From contig NZ_OGTP01000019.1 in assembly GCF_900258035.1 (NCBI RefSeq), forward strand, positions 1-64,000: a DNA stretch of 64,000 bases, in the 5' to 3' direction. Below the pieces are notes generated by a model. That model made no database searches. It worked only from the letters and a program-made list of their open reading frames with translations, and was not told the DNA's origin. Position numbers and translations under genes: made by a program. This document shows positions 53,031 to 61,768 of the stretch, in pieces; the stretch's first letter is position 1; the number at the start of each line of letters is the position of its first letter. This stretch comes from Caballeronia novacaledonica. Its GTDB lineage: Bacteria > Pseudomonadota > Gammaproteobacteria > Burkholderiales > Burkholderiaceae.

Positions 53031-54623
53031 TCAAGCAGCCGGACTGATTTCCACGCGACGGGCTTCCTTGTTATCGGCGCCGCCGGTGATGGTTTCCGGT
53101 TTCTTCAACACGATACGGTCTTCCGGCACGCCCGCCGCCTTCAGCGCGTCGCGCACGGCTTGCGCGCGGCGCTTGGCGAGATCGGCGTTCAGATCGGCGC
53201 TGCCGGTCGCATCGGTGAAGCCGGACAGCGCGATCTTCGCGTCCGGATGCGCCTTTGCGTAGGCCGCCGCGGCATCCACCGCGTTCTTTGCGTCGGCGGG
53301 CAGCGTGTCCTTGCCCGTCTCGAAGTAGATGCTCGCGGGCAGCCCGGCAGCTTGCGTCGCTTCCGCGCCCGACGATGCGGCCGGCGCGCTCGCTTCCGCC
53401 GCAGCCGGCGCGGCGCTCGCCGCTTCAGGCGCCGATGCCGCCGCCGCATTGCCGCCGCCTGCGGGCATCTTGCCCGCCTTGGCGTCGATGACTTGCTTCG
53501 GCTGCAGGAGGTCGCCGGTGTGGTTGCCCCAACTATTACGTTCGAACGTGACGACCGATGCGATCTCGACGTCGTTCAGCACGCCCTGCCACGGCGGCAT
53601 CGCGCCCTTGCCGTGCAGCACGATGTTCAGATGGTCGGCGATCGAGCCGTTCGCGATCTTCGAGCCGTCGAGCGCCGGGAACTGGCCCGCGCCCTTGCCG
53701 GTCGGCTGGTGGCAGACCGCGCAGTTCGACGTGTACACCTGCTGGCCGCGCGCCATCAACTCGTCCTTCGTGTAGGTCTTGAGGGGATCGTCCTGGCCCG
53801 CGGCCATCTTCTTCTTTTGCGCGTCGACCCACTTCGCGTAGTCGTCGGCCGACAGCACTTCGACCACCACCGGCATGTACGCGTGCTCCTTGCCGCACAG
53901 TTCGGTACAGAAGCCGCGGTACGTGCCCACCTTCTCGGCCTTGAACCAGGTGTCGCGCACGAAGCCCGGAATCGCGTCCTGCTTCACGCCGAACGCCGGG
54001 ACGTACCAAGAGTGCACGACGTCGTTCGCCGTGGTGATGATGCGGATCTTCTTGTCGACCGGCACCACGAGCGGGTTGTCGACTTCCTGGAGATAGAGCG
54101 TGGAGATGGGCTTCTGGCCGTTCGTTTCGCTGCGCGGCGTGGAGAGCGTCGAGAGGAAATTGATGCCCTCGCCCGGACCCTTCACGTAGTCGTAGCCCCA
54201 CTTCCATTGATAGCCGGTGACCTTGACGGTGAGATCGGCGTTGGACGTGTCCTTCATGGCGACGACAGCCTTCGTTGCCGGCAGCGCCATCAGAATGACG
54301 ATGACGAACGGCACGATCGTCCAGATGATTTCGACGGTGGTGCTTTCGTGGAAATTGGCCGGCTTGAAACCCTTCGACTTGCGATGGACGATCAGCGAAT
54401 AGAACATCACCCCGAACACGCCAAGGAAAATGACGGTACAGATGATGAGCATGAAGATATGGAGGCCGTAGAGCTCCTCGGCGATCTTCGTCACAGGCTG
54501 CTGGAAGTTGATCTCGTTGACAGCAGGACCGCCTGGACTGTTTTCGACCGCCAGGGCCGCGCCGGCGGTGAGCAGTGCGCCTGCCGCCAGCACGCCCGAG
54601 AGGGCTCGTTTGATTGTTTTCAT
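53031..54623 (-). CDS. ctaC: COX II fused to cytochrome c and an OmpA-like domain
   Basis: Subunit II accepts electrons from cytochrome c via CuA. The 530-residue precursor has a signal peptide (about 1-26), two transmembrane helices (about 52-75 and 97-117), the CuA domain with H204 and the cluster FCTELCGKEHAYM (C239, C243, H247, M250), a cytochrome c domain with CAVCH (301-305), an Ala-rich linker (about 390-427) and a C-terminal OmpA-like domain (about 430-528, DLAKRRAQAVRDALKAAGVP). The ATG at 54623 has AAGGA upstream. The OmpA part could bind peptidoglycan, anchoring the oxidase. Confidence 0.95.
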   Translation of the reverse strand: MKTIKRALSGVLAAGALLTAGAALAVENSPGGPAVNEINFQQPVTKIAEELYGLHIFMLIICTVIFLGVFGVMFYSLIVHRKSKGFKPANFHESTTVEIIWTIVPFVIVILMALPATKAVVAMKDTSNADLTVKVTGYQWKWGYDYVKGPGEGINFLSTLSTPRSETNGQKPISTLYLQEVDNPLVVPVDKKIRIITTANDVVHSWYVPAFGVKQDAIPGFVRDTWFKAEKVGTYRGFCTELCGKEHAYMPVVVEVLSADDYAKWVDAQKKKMAAGQDDPLKTYTKDELMARGQQVYTSNCAVCHQPTGKGAGQFPALDGSKIANGSIADHLNIVLHGKGAMPPWQGVLNDVEIASVVTFERNSWGNHTGDLLQPKQVIDAKAGKMPAGGGNAAAASAPEAASAAPAAAEASAPAASSGAEATQAAGLPASIYFETGKDTLPADAKNAVDAAAAYAKAHPDAKIALSGFTDATGSADLNADLAKRRAQAVRDALKAAGVPEDRIVLKKPETITGGADNKEARRVEISPAA

Positions 54624-54691
54624 AGCATCCTTACCCAAATTTTCCATTCAAACCCTCGACCCCCGTGGCATCGCGCGCCTGCCGGCTCCTC

Positions 54692-55165
54692 TCAAAGGCG
54701 TCTCAGCGACGCCTGCAACTCGGCAGCAAATTGTTTGCGACGATGCTGTGCAAGGTGTTGTCCGATTTTCACCGATTGACCGCGCGATACGATCGTGAGC
54801 GGCTCTCTCGGCGTCGCGCCCGCTTCCACCCGCACCCAGCGCGGGTTGAACTCGAACTGCGTCAACTCTTCGGCGTTCATCTGTTCGATCAACAACCGGT
54901 TCTGATACAGCCGGATGCGCTCGTAGTCGACGGCATGGCGCGCATAAATCACGAACGCGATGCCCACGACCGTCAACTCGACTCCGGTGAACGGCAGCAC
55001 CAGCCAGGCGCCATTCAGGAACAGCGGCGTTGCGATTGCCAGCGAAAACAGTGCAAGCGACACGTAGAAGCCCACGAACTGACGCGGCGACACCGAGCAG
55101 TTTCGCTTCATCAGCCAGTCCTTGATGACCGGCTCGGACTCCGTCAGCGTCTGGCTGGCTTGCAT
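54692..55165 (-). CDS. DUF2244 membrane protein, first gene of the cox operon
   Basis: A 157-residue protein with two central hydrophobic helices (about 35-78) and a C-terminal region rich in Arg/Gln. The start ATG at 55165 has GGAGG five bases upstream and reads MQASQTLTESE; upstream in-frame ATG at 55177 is less likely. DUF2244 proteins occur next to coxB in alpha- and beta-proteobacteria; function unknown. It opens the cox transcription unit just after a good promoter. Confidence 0.87.
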   Translation of the reverse strand: MQASQTLTESEPVIKDWLMKRNCSVSPRQFVGFYVSLALFSLAIATPLFLNGAWLVLPFTGVELTVVGIAFVIYARHAVDYERIRLYQNRLLIEQMNAEELTQFEFNPRWVRVEAGATPREPLTIVSRGQSVKIGQHLAQHRRKQFAAELQASLRRL

Positions 55166-55251
55166 CGCTGCCTCCATCAATCCGCACGTATTCACATACT
55201 TTCGCTCGGATTTTGCCCAAATTTGTGACAACCCAGGCGACAAACTGACGC

Positions 55252-55280
55252 ATTATAGGCGTCTTAAGTGGCATCCACAA
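55252..55280 (-). promoter_or_regulatory. Promoter of the cox operon
   Basis: On the minus strand, TTGTGG (complement of 55275-55280) and TATAAT (complement of 55252-55257) are 17 bp apart. The predicted start is near 55245, about 80 nt before the DUF2244 ATG. No other comparably good promoter is visible in front of coxB or coxA, so it probably drives the cluster. Confidence 0.6.
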
Positions 55281-55397
55281 GCAAGGGTCGTAACGTCGCA
55301 AAGCCAAGCGCCACAAGCTTCTGCGCCTTTTTGACGCACCTTTTTGCACGCTTTTTTCGCGCAAATTTCAGACATAACAAGCGCCCTATTTACCGAT

Positions 55398-56378
55398 TCA
55401 GCGTTTCGGTTTCGAGCCTCGTCCGATATCTTCCAGACGCACGATGCCGTGTCCCTCGGCTGTCGTGCGCGGCACCGCTTTCCACGCGTGGCCGTAGATC
55501 ACTTCGAATGTCAGCGGGATCGCGCCGTCGTCGCGGCGAAGCGCTTCGAGCGCCTGATGCACCGCGCCGCGCACGGCCTTCACGTCCGCGCGGCCCGTGC
55601 CGAACGCGCGCTCGAACGGGTAAGCGCCCCAGCGCGTGACGTCGGCGAACAGCGATTCGGGCGATTTGTACGTGATGGTCAGCACTTCCTGATCCATCAC
55701 CGGAATTTCGAAGCCGCTTTCGACGAGCATGTCGCCGAGATCGTGCATGTCGACGAAATCGATCGTGTGCGGTTGAGGATCGAGCCCGAGCGTGCGCTCG
55801 GCTTCGCGATACGCGGCTCTGAGTTCGCGCATCGTGTCGGGGCCGAACGTGCTGAACATCAGCAGGCCGTTCACCTTGAGCACGCGTTGCCATTCAGGAA
55901 GAACGACGTCCGGGCGCGGATGCCAGTGCAACGCGAGGTTCGACCACAACAGCTCGAACGCGCCCGGCGCAAACGGCAACTCGGCGAAATCGGCCTGCGC
56001 GAGTTGCGGGCCGCGTGCGCCGAACGCCTTCGCGAGCGTCGAAGGAAGAAAGCGGCGCCAGCCCGCGCCGTTGTCGATGTCGGCGAGCTCGGCGGCGCGG
56101 GCGCGCGCGAGCATCGCGGACGAAATGTCGACGCCGGTCACCGACGCCTCGGAAAACCGTTCCCGCAGACCGTTCAAGTCCGCCCCGACGCCGCACGCCG
56201 CATCGAGGACACGCATCGGCGCGACCTTGATGTATTCGAGACGCTCGCGCATGCGCTCCGCGATTTCGCGTGGCAGGAACGCGACCTCGTCGAAGGCGTC
56301 GGCGCGGTCGTCGAAGATCGCGCGCAAACGGCGCGGATCATAGGCCGAACGGCTGGTTTCAGGGGATGTCGGGGACAT
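55398..56378 (-). CDS. bioC: Malonyl-ACP O-methyltransferase-like protein BioC
   Basis: BioC methylates malonyl-ACP to start biotin pimelate synthesis. The 326-residue SAM methyltransferase has motif I VLDAACGVGADLNGLRERF, VTGVDISSAMLARARA, and LLWSNLALHWHPRPDVVLPE, with the BioC-type FSTFGPDTMRELRAAYRE. No other bio genes are nearby, as is common in this lineage. Start at 56378 (MSPTSPETS) is uncertain because the ribosome-binding site is weak; a TATACT box lies just upstream. Divergent from the comF gene. Confidence 0.88.
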   Translation of the reverse strand: MSPTSPETSRSAYDPRRLRAIFDDRADAFDEVAFLPREIAERMRERLEYIKVAPMRVLDAACGVGADLNGLRERFSEASVTGVDISSAMLARARAAELADIDNGAGWRRFLPSTLAKAFGARGPQLAQADFAELPFAPGAFELLWSNLALHWHPRPDVVLPEWQRVLKVNGLLMFSTFGPDTMRELRAAYREAERTLGLDPQPHTIDFVDMHDLGDMLVESGFEIPVMDQEVLTITYKSPESLFADVTRWGAYPFERAFGTGRADVKAVRGAVHQALEALRRDDGAIPLTFEVIYGHAWKAVPRTTAEGHGIVRLEDIGRGSKPKR

Positions 56379-56527
56379 GTCGATCTTTTTGCGGAGAGTG
56401 CGAAGTATACTCGGTCGTCTCGAAAACAACCCATGCGAAGTGCTGATACGAGGCATAAACGCTTCCTGACACGCAACGAATGTGCGTGTTTAGCGCTTCG
56501 AGCCGTTATTTTTCCGATCCCGCCGTC

Positions 56528-57313
56528 ATGAAAGCCGACAGCATCCGTCTTCCATTCCAGACGCCCATGGCAGCCCGCGTTCGCGGATTCGCGTCGGCAG
56601 CGAAATGGCTTGCCGTTCGCGCGCTGCCGAGTCAGTGCGCGTTGTGCGGCAATTTGTCGCAAAGCCTGCTGTGCAATGGCTGCGACGCGCACTACTGGAA
56701 CGAGCCGCGTCTGCGCTGCGCGACGTGCGCGCTGCCGCTGTCGGCGTCGACGCTTCGACGTGAACGCGACGATGTGCGCGCGCATTGCGCCGCGTGCCTC
56801 GACACGCCGCCCGCGTTCAACGACACGTTCGCGCTCGCCGACTATCGCGCGCCGCTCGATACGCTCGCCGTCGAACTGAAGTTTCGTGCGCGGCTCGCGG
56901 CGGGCGGGACATTCGCGCGGCATCTGCACGCGGTTTTCGAGGACAGCGATCTGCCCGTGCCCGACCTGCTCGTGCCGGTGCCGCTGTCGCATGCGCGGCT
57001 CGTCGCGCGCGGCTATAACCAGGCGTGGGCCATCGCGCGTCCGCTTGCGCGCATGATGAACGTGCCAGGCGATGCGTCGATCGTCACGCGCTTGCGACAT
57101 ACGTCGGCACAATCGCGGCTGGATCAGGAAACGCGTCGCCGCAACGTCGCGAACGCGTTCGGCGTGTCGGGCGATGTGCGCGGCAAGCATGTCGGCGTCG
57201 TCGACGATGTGATGACGTCCGGCGCGACGCTCGACGCCCTCGCCCGCACGCTCAAGCTCGCCGGCGCGCGGCGCGTGACCAATTTCGTGGCGCTCCGTAC
57301 GCCGAAAGATTAA
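56528..57313 (+). CDS. ComF-family phosphoribosyltransferase-like protein
   Basis: A 261-residue protein of the ComF/GntX family: N-terminal zinc-finger Cys sets (CALCGN, CNGCD, CATCALPL, CAACL) and a type I PRTase domain with the PRPP loop VGVVDDVMTSGATLDA. In transformable bacteria ComF works in DNA uptake; elsewhere its function is unclear. The bioC-comF divergent pair is conserved in proteobacteria. Start at 56528 is tentative; the frame extends upstream to 56480. Confidence 0.88.
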   Translation: MKADSIRLPFQTPMAARVRGFASAAKWLAVRALPSQCALCGNLSQSLLCNGCDAHYWNEPRLRCATCALPLSASTLRRERDDVRAHCAACLDTPPAFNDTFALADYRAPLDTLAVELKFRARLAAGGTFARHLHAVFEDSDLPVPDLLVPVPLSHARLVARGYNQAWAIARPLARMMNVPGDASIVTRLRHTSAQSRLDQETRRRNVANAFGVSGDVRGKHVGVVDDVMTSGATLDALARTLKLAGARRVTNFVALRTPKD

Positions 57314-57335
57314 CCACCTTCACTCACAGCAATCC

Positions 57336-57806
57336 ATGTTCAACGTCGTACTCGTCGAACCCGAAATTCCGCCGAACACCGGCAACGTGATCCGCCTGTG
57401 CGCGAACACGGGCGCGCGCCTGCATCTGATCGAGCCGCTCGGCTTTCCGCTCGACGACGCGAAGATGCGCCGCGCCGGCCTCGACTATCACGAGTACGCC
57501 GAAATGAACGTGCATGCGAACTGGGATGCCTTCATCGCGAAGGAAGCGCCCGACGCCGCGCGCATGTTCGCGTTCACGACGCGCGGCTCGACGCCGTTCT
57601 TCGATCACGCGTTCAGAGCGGGCGACTGGTTCGTGTTCGGCGCGGAAACGCGCGGCCTCGCGCCCGCGTTGCTCGAACGTTTCCCGACGGAACAACGCGT
57701 GCGCCTGCCCATGCGGCCGGGCAATCGCAGCCTGAATCTGTCGAATACGGTGGCGATCGTGACGTTCGAGGCGTGGCGTCAGGCGGGTTTCGAGGGCGGC
57801 GCCTGA
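57336..57806 (+). CDS. trmL: tRNA (cytidine(34)-2'-O)-methyltransferase
   Basis: TrmL methylates the wobble ribose of tRNA-Leu isoacceptors. The 156-residue SPOUT protein has NVVLVEPEIPPNTGNVIRLC at the start, VFGAETRGLAPALLERFP (knot), and the C-terminal NRSLNLSNTVAIVTFEAW. Length is typical. Its last 28 bp overlap the end of the macro-domain gene on the opposite strand. Confidence 0.95.
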   Translation: MFNVVLVEPEIPPNTGNVIRLCANTGARLHLIEPLGFPLDDAKMRRAGLDYHEYAEMNVHANWDAFIAKEAPDAARMFAFTTRGSTPFFDHAFRAGDWFVFGAETRGLAPALLERFPTEQRVRLPMRPGNRSLNLSNTVAIVTFEAWRQAGFEGGA

Positions 57807-58309
57807 GCATCGAGCTCGGCCTGATAAAGCGCGAGCATTTCGTCCTGAAAGCACACGAAGATGACGTGCTCGACGGCGGGCGCGGACGGCAAGGTTTCGA
57901 TGACCGTCCGCACCGCGATTTGCACCGCCTGTTCCGGCGGGAAGTGATAGATGCCGCAACTGATCGCGGGAAACGCGATCGACGTGCAGCCGGCTTCCTG
58001 AGCAAGTTCGAGCGAGCGGCGATAGCAGCTCGCGAGCAGTTCGGGCTCGTTCTTGTGGCCGCCGCCCCAGCGCGGGCCGACGGCATGAATCACATGCGTC
58101 GCGGGGAGATCGTGGCCGCCGGTGATTTTCGCGTCGCCGGTTTCGCAGCCGCCGAGCGTCTCACACTCACGCAGCAGCCCTTTGCCCGCCTTTCGATGGA
58201 TCGCGCCGTCGACACCGCCGCCGCCAAGCAGCGATTGGTTCGCCGCATTGACGATGGCGTCGACCTTCAGCGTGGTGATGTCGGCTTTCAGCGCTTCGAG
58301 CTTGGCCAT
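57779..58309 (-). CDS. Macro-domain protein, probable O-acetyl-ADP-ribose deacetylase
   Basis: A 176-residue MacroD-type protein with VDAIVNAANQSLLGGGGVDG (ADP-ribose binding loop, Asn and Asp), HDLPATHVIHAVGPRW and the second loop AFPAISCGIYHFPPEQA. MacroD enzymes hydrolyse O-acetyl-ADP-ribose and mono-ADP-ribosyl-Asp/Glu. The start at 58309 begins MAKLEALKAD, and upstream frame sequence belongs to gpsA. It follows gpsA by 17 bp. Confidence 0.93.
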   Translation of the reverse strand: MAKLEALKADITTLKVDAIVNAANQSLLGGGGVDGAIHRKAGKGLLRECETLGGCETGDAKITGGHDLPATHVIHAVGPRWGGGHKNEPELLASCYRRSLELAQEAGCTSIAFPAISCGIYHFPPEQAVQIAVRTVIETLPSAPAVEHVIFVCFQDEMLALYQAELDAQAPPSKPA

Positions 58310-58326
58310 CGCACTCGCACCTCCGG

Positions 58327-59325
58327 TTACTCGGCTTTTGCGTCCCGGCTGAGCAACGCCTGCACCGCATCGCGCGGCGCCACGTTTTCGAAGAGCACGC
58401 GGCATACCGCCTGCGTGATCGGCATCTCGATGCCGCGCGAGTGCGCAAGCCCGAGCACGGCGCGCGCGCACCGCACGCCTTCCGCGACATGGCCCAGCGC
58501 CGCGAGGATTTCGTCGAGCGTGCTTCCGCTCGCGAGTTGCTTGCCGACCGTCCGGTTGCGCGACAGATCGCCCGTCGCGGTGAGGATGAGATCGCCCAGT
58601 CCGGTCAGACCGTTGAACGTCTCCGCGCGGCCGCCGAGCGCGACGCCCAGACGCGACATCTCCGCGAGCCCGCGCGTGATGAGCGCAGCGCGCGCGTTCA
58701 GACCGAGGCCGAGGCCGTCCGAAATGCCGGTGGCGATCGCGAGCACGTTCTTCACGGCGCCGCCCACTTCGACGCCGATCACGTCGTCGCCGGTATAGAT
58801 GCGCATCGCGCCGTGATGGAACGCCGCGACCGTGCGCGCGTCCAGTTGCGCCGATGTGCTCGCAACCGTCAGCGCGACCGGCAAGCCCTGCCCCACTTCG
58901 CGCGCGAAGCTCGGGCCGGACAGCGTGCCGTTGCTGCGATGCCCGGGCAGTTCGGCAGCGACGACTTCATTGGGCAGACATTGCGTATCCGCCTCGAAGC
59001 CTTTGCACAGCCAGACGATATGCGCCGGCACGACGCCCGCCTGCCGCATGCCGCGACACAGCGCGCGCAAGCCGGCGACAGGCGTCGCGACGACACACAA
59101 CGCGTCGTCCGCCGACGCATGGTTGAGCGCCGCGGTGAGATCCGCCTCGAATTCGAGCGCGTGCGGCAACGCCACGCCTTCGAGATAGCGCGTGTTTTCG
59201 TGCGTGCGGGAAAGAGATTCGATGAGCGCGCCGTCGCGCGCCCAGAGCTTCGTGTCGTGCCGGGTCGCGAGATGGCCCGCAAGTGCGGTGCCCCACGCGC
59301 CGGCGCCGAGAACGGCTACTTTCAT
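58327..59325 (-). CDS. gpsA: NAD(P)-dependent glycerol-3-phosphate dehydrogenase
   Basis: GpsA makes sn-glycerol-3-phosphate from DHAP for phospholipids. The 332-residue protein has the Rossmann motif KVAVLGAGAWGTALAGHLA, WLCKGFE with the catalytic Lys region, SGPSFAREV, and the second Lys in EVGGAVKNVLAIATGI. CGGAG lies about 8 nt before the ATG at 59325. It is downstream of secB (29 bp), the conserved grxC-secB-gpsA order. Confidence 0.96.
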   Translation of the reverse strand: MKVAVLGAGAWGTALAGHLATRHDTKLWARDGALIESLSRTHENTRYLEGVALPHALEFEADLTAALNHASADDALCVVATPVAGLRALCRGMRQAGVVPAHIVWLCKGFEADTQCLPNEVVAAELPGHRSNGTLSGPSFAREVGQGLPVALTVASTSAQLDARTVAAFHHGAMRIYTGDDVIGVEVGGAVKNVLAIATGISDGLGLGLNARAALITRGLAEMSRLGVALGGRAETFNGLTGLGDLILTATGDLSRNRTVGKQLASGSTLDEILAALGHVAEGVRCARAVLGLAHSRGIEMPITQAVCRVLFENVAPRDAVQALLSRDAKAE

Positions 59326-59353
59326 GCTCGGCTCCGGTTCGGCAGAGTCGGAT

Positions 59354-59824
59354 TCAGTGCGTCGCGCCGTTCGCCGCGCCTTCCTGCGCGCCGGCCAACT
59401 GAGCGATGCGTTGTTCGTACAACGCCTGGAAATTGATTTCCGCAAGGTGGATCGGCGGGAAACCGGCGCGCGTGATCGAATCGGCGATGTTCGAGCGCAG
59501 GTACGGGAACAGAATGGTCGGGCACGCGATGCCGACGAGCGGATCGATCTGTTCGGCCGGAATATTGCGGATATCGAAGATGCCTGCCTGCTTCGCTTCG
59601 ATCAGGAACGCGACCTTGCTCGCGACCTTGGCCGTCACGGTGCCCGTGACCAGCACTTCGAAGACGCTTTCGGCGAGACGGTCGGCCTTCACGTCGACTT
59701 CGACTTCGACCGACGGCATTTCCTGCTCGAGAAAGACGGCCGGCGAATTCGGCTGCTCGAGCGACATGTCCTTCAAATAGATGCGCTGGATGTTGAAAAA
59801 CGGCTGATTGTTCTCGTCGGACAT
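59354..59824 (-). CDS. secB: Protein-export chaperone SecB
   Basis: SecB keeps preproteins unfolded and hands them to SecA. The 156-residue protein has FFNIQRIYLKDMSLEQPNSP at the start, AGIFDIRNIPAEQIDPLVGI, and PYLRSNIADSITRAGFPPIH, the standard SecB features. Length and order grxC-secB-gpsA are typical of beta- and gamma-proteobacteria. Confidence 0.97.
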   Translation of the reverse strand: MSDENNQPFFNIQRIYLKDMSLEQPNSPAVFLEQEMPSVEVEVDVKADRLAESVFEVLVTGTVTAKVASKVAFLIEAKQAGIFDIRNIPAEQIDPLVGIACPTILFPYLRSNIADSITRAGFPPIHLAEINFQALYEQRIAQLAGAQEGAANGATH

Positions 59825-59889
59825 AATGATTTCCTAGGTAATTCGGTATGCGGCGCGTGTTCATGGTCAGACGCGCCGCGAGTGTTTCT

Positions 59890-60150
59890 TCAGGCGGATT
59901 CCAGCAGCGGCACGAGACCGCCTTTGCGGTCGAGCGCGGACAGGTCGTCGTAGCCGCCGACATGCGTTTCGCCGATATAAACCTGCGGCACGGTGCGCCG
60001 CCCGGTGCGTGTCATCATTTCCTCGCGCCGGCCCGGCTCACGGTCGATCAGAACCTTTTCGATCGTTTCGACCCCGCGGGACTTTAAAAGACGTTCGGCC
60101 ATCTGGCAATACGGGCACACGACCGTGCTGTACATCACCACTTTCTTCAC
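59890..60150 (-). CDS. grxC: Glutaredoxin 3
   Basis: An 86-residue dithiol glutaredoxin with active site VVCPYCQMAERLL, TVPQVYIGETHVGGYDDL and the GSH-binding region. The start is a GTG at 60150 (VKKVVMYSTV) with AAGGAG seven bases upstream, overlapping the rhodanese stop by 4 nt (GTGA). The gene precedes secB by 65 bp. It reduces ribonucleotide reductase and protein-glutathione disulfides by family. Confidence 0.95.
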   Translation of the reverse strand: MKKVVMYSTVVCPYCQMAERLLKSRGVETIEKVLIDREPGRREEMMTRTGRRTVPQVYIGETHVGGYDDLSALDRKGGLVPLLESA

Positions 60151-60572
60151 TTGACTGCTCCTTGTTTCACCACCGGCATGCCGGCTTTTTGCCAGGCGTC
60201 CACTCCGCCTTGCAAAACGTGGACCTCGGCGTAACCCGCCTCGGACACGGCGCGGCTCGCGCGCTGCGATTCTTGACCGGTTTGGCAAACGAGCACGACC
60301 GGATTGCTCTTATTCTTCGCGATCTGGCCGATTTTTGCTTGAAGCTCCGCGAATTCGATGTTTCTTGCCTGCGGCAGATGCCCCTTCGCAAATTCCGCGG
60401 CGGGCCGCAGATCGACGATCACCGCGTTGCGCCGGTTGATGAGCGTCGTGGCTTCGGCGGCAGAAATGCCACCGCGTCCGCGCCGCGAAATGGCGGGCCA
60501 GAGGAGCAGCGCGCCGGAGACGAGCGCGATGACGATGAGTGCGATATTCGTGTAATTGGTGAAAAACTTCAC
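60147..60572 (-). CDS. Membrane-anchored rhodanese-like protein
   Basis: A 141-residue protein with an N-terminal transmembrane helix (about 6-25, NIALIVIALVSGALLLW) and a rhodanese domain with active-site Cys in VVLVCQTGQESQRASR. It matches the YibN type that precedes grxC-secB in many proteobacteria. The favoured start is the GTG at 60572; a farther ATG at 60632 overlaps a TATAAT box and is unlikely. YibN-type proteins are linked to sulfur transfer or Sec-dependent membrane biogenesis. Confidence 0.88.
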   Translation of the reverse strand: MKFFTNYTNIALIVIALVSGALLLWPAISRRGRGGISAAEATTLINRRNAVIVDLRPAAEFAKGHLPQARNIEFAELQAKIGQIAKNKSNPVVLVCQTGQESQRASRAVSEAGYAEVHVLQGGVDAWQKAGMPVVKQGAVK

Positions 60573-60754
60573 GTCAGGGCCGCCGAAATTGAGTAGGAAG
60601 GGAAGAAAGGAGAATTGGGACAATCGGAGCATTATAAAATAACCGTTTCCCGCGATGGCCTCCGCCGTCCGGCCGATGGCGGCACCCCGCCCGCACGTGC
60701 AGCATGACGGGGTGCGATCGGCGCACCCGCTTTTTCAACTGACCGACCGAAATC

Positions 60755-61501
60755 ATGTACAAGCTAGTGCTCATCCGCCACGGCGAATCGACGTGGAACA
60801 AGGAAAACCGGTTCACCGGCTGGGTCGACGTCGACCTGACCGAGCAGGGCAACCGCGAGGCGCGTCAGGCCGGCGTGCTGTTGAAGGAAGCTGGCTACGC
60901 GTTCGACATCGCCTACACGTCGGTGCTCAAGCGCGCGATCCGCACGCTGTGGCACGTGCAGGACGAGATGGACCAGATGTACATTCCGGTCGTGCATTCG
61001 TGGCGTCTGAACGAGCGGCACTACGGCGCGCTCGCGGGCCTCAACAAGGCCGAGACGGCGAAGAAGTACGGCGACGATCAGGTGCTCGTCTGGCGCCGCA
61101 GCTACGACACGCCGCCGCCCGCGCTCGAACCGGGCGACGAGCGCGCGTCGTACAACGATCCGCGCTACGCGAAGGTGCCGCGCGAGCAGTTACCGCTCAC
61201 CGAATGCCTGAAGGACACCGTGGCGCGCGTGCTGCCGGTCTGGAACGAGTCGATCGCGCCGGCCATCAAGTCGGGCAAGCAGATCGTGATTTCCGCGCAC
61301 GGCAACTCGATCCGCGCGCTCGTCAAGTATCTGGACAACATCTCCGATCACGACATCGTCGGGCTGAACATCCCGAACGGCGTGCCGCTCGTCTATGAAC
61401 TCGACGAAAACCTGAAGCCCATCAAGCACTACTATCTGGGCGATCCGGAAGCCATCGCGGCTGCGCAGGCCGCCGTCGCCAAGCAGGGCAAGGCGGGCTG
61501 A
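60755..61501 (+). CDS. gpmA: 2,3-bisphosphoglycerate-dependent phosphoglycerate mutase
   Basis: GpmA interconverts 3- and 2-phosphoglycerate in glycolysis. The 248-residue protein has the phospho-His motif LIRHGESTWNKENRFTGW, the second His in ISAHGNSIRALVK, and WRLNERHYGALAGLNKAE. Length is typical (E. coli 250). It stands alone between the divergent rhodanese-grxC-secB unit and ctpA. Confidence 0.97.
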   Translation: MYKLVLIRHGESTWNKENRFTGWVDVDLTEQGNREARQAGVLLKEAGYAFDIAYTSVLKRAIRTLWHVQDEMDQMYIPVVHSWRLNERHYGALAGLNKAETAKKYGDDQVLVWRRSYDTPPPALEPGDERASYNDPRYAKVPREQLPLTECLKDTVARVLPVWNESIAPAIKSGKQIVISAHGNSIRALVKYLDNISDHDIVGLNIPNGVPLVYELDENLKPIKHYYLGDPEAIAAAQAAVAKQGKAG

Positions 61502-61553
61502 CGCCGCGTCGCGGGCCGGGCCATGTCCGGTCCCGCGATGCAATCCGTGTCGA

Positions 61554-61579
61554 CGAGGGCGCCGTAAAAAGCGCCCTCG
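61554..61579 (+). terminator. Hairpin after gpmA
   Basis: CGAGGGCGC (61554-61562) and GCGCCCTCG (61571-61579) form a 9-bp perfect stem 52 nt after the gpmA stop. There is no T run after it, so termination would be Rho-assisted or the hairpin may only protect the 3' end. The rest of 61502-61768 shows only a TATACT -10-like box at 61716-61721 for ctpA. Confidence 0.45.
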
Positions 61580-61768
61580 CCGCGTATGACGCGCGGCTGA
61601 CGGCCGGCCAGCGGCATCGACATAATCGCGTTCGAACGTGCGCAACCTTGCGCTGCGAGGCGTCGAAGCCTCTGGCATTTAAGTTGCGTTTAAGTCGTTA
61701 TTTGAGACGAGCGGGTATACTGGCCCGTCACCTACGATGCTGCCCATTCGATTCCGACCGCACTCTCT

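Noticed and set aside
51343..53262. 639-codon open frame opposite coxA/coxB
   Set aside because: Antisense shadow of COX I and COX II; His/Arg/Glu-rich composition without domain structure.
60573..60632. Longer N-terminus of the rhodanese starting at the ATG at 60632
   Set aside because: That ATG overlaps a TATAAT box on the same strand and would lie upstream of or at the transcription start; the GTG at 60572 gives the normal YibN-type membrane anchor.
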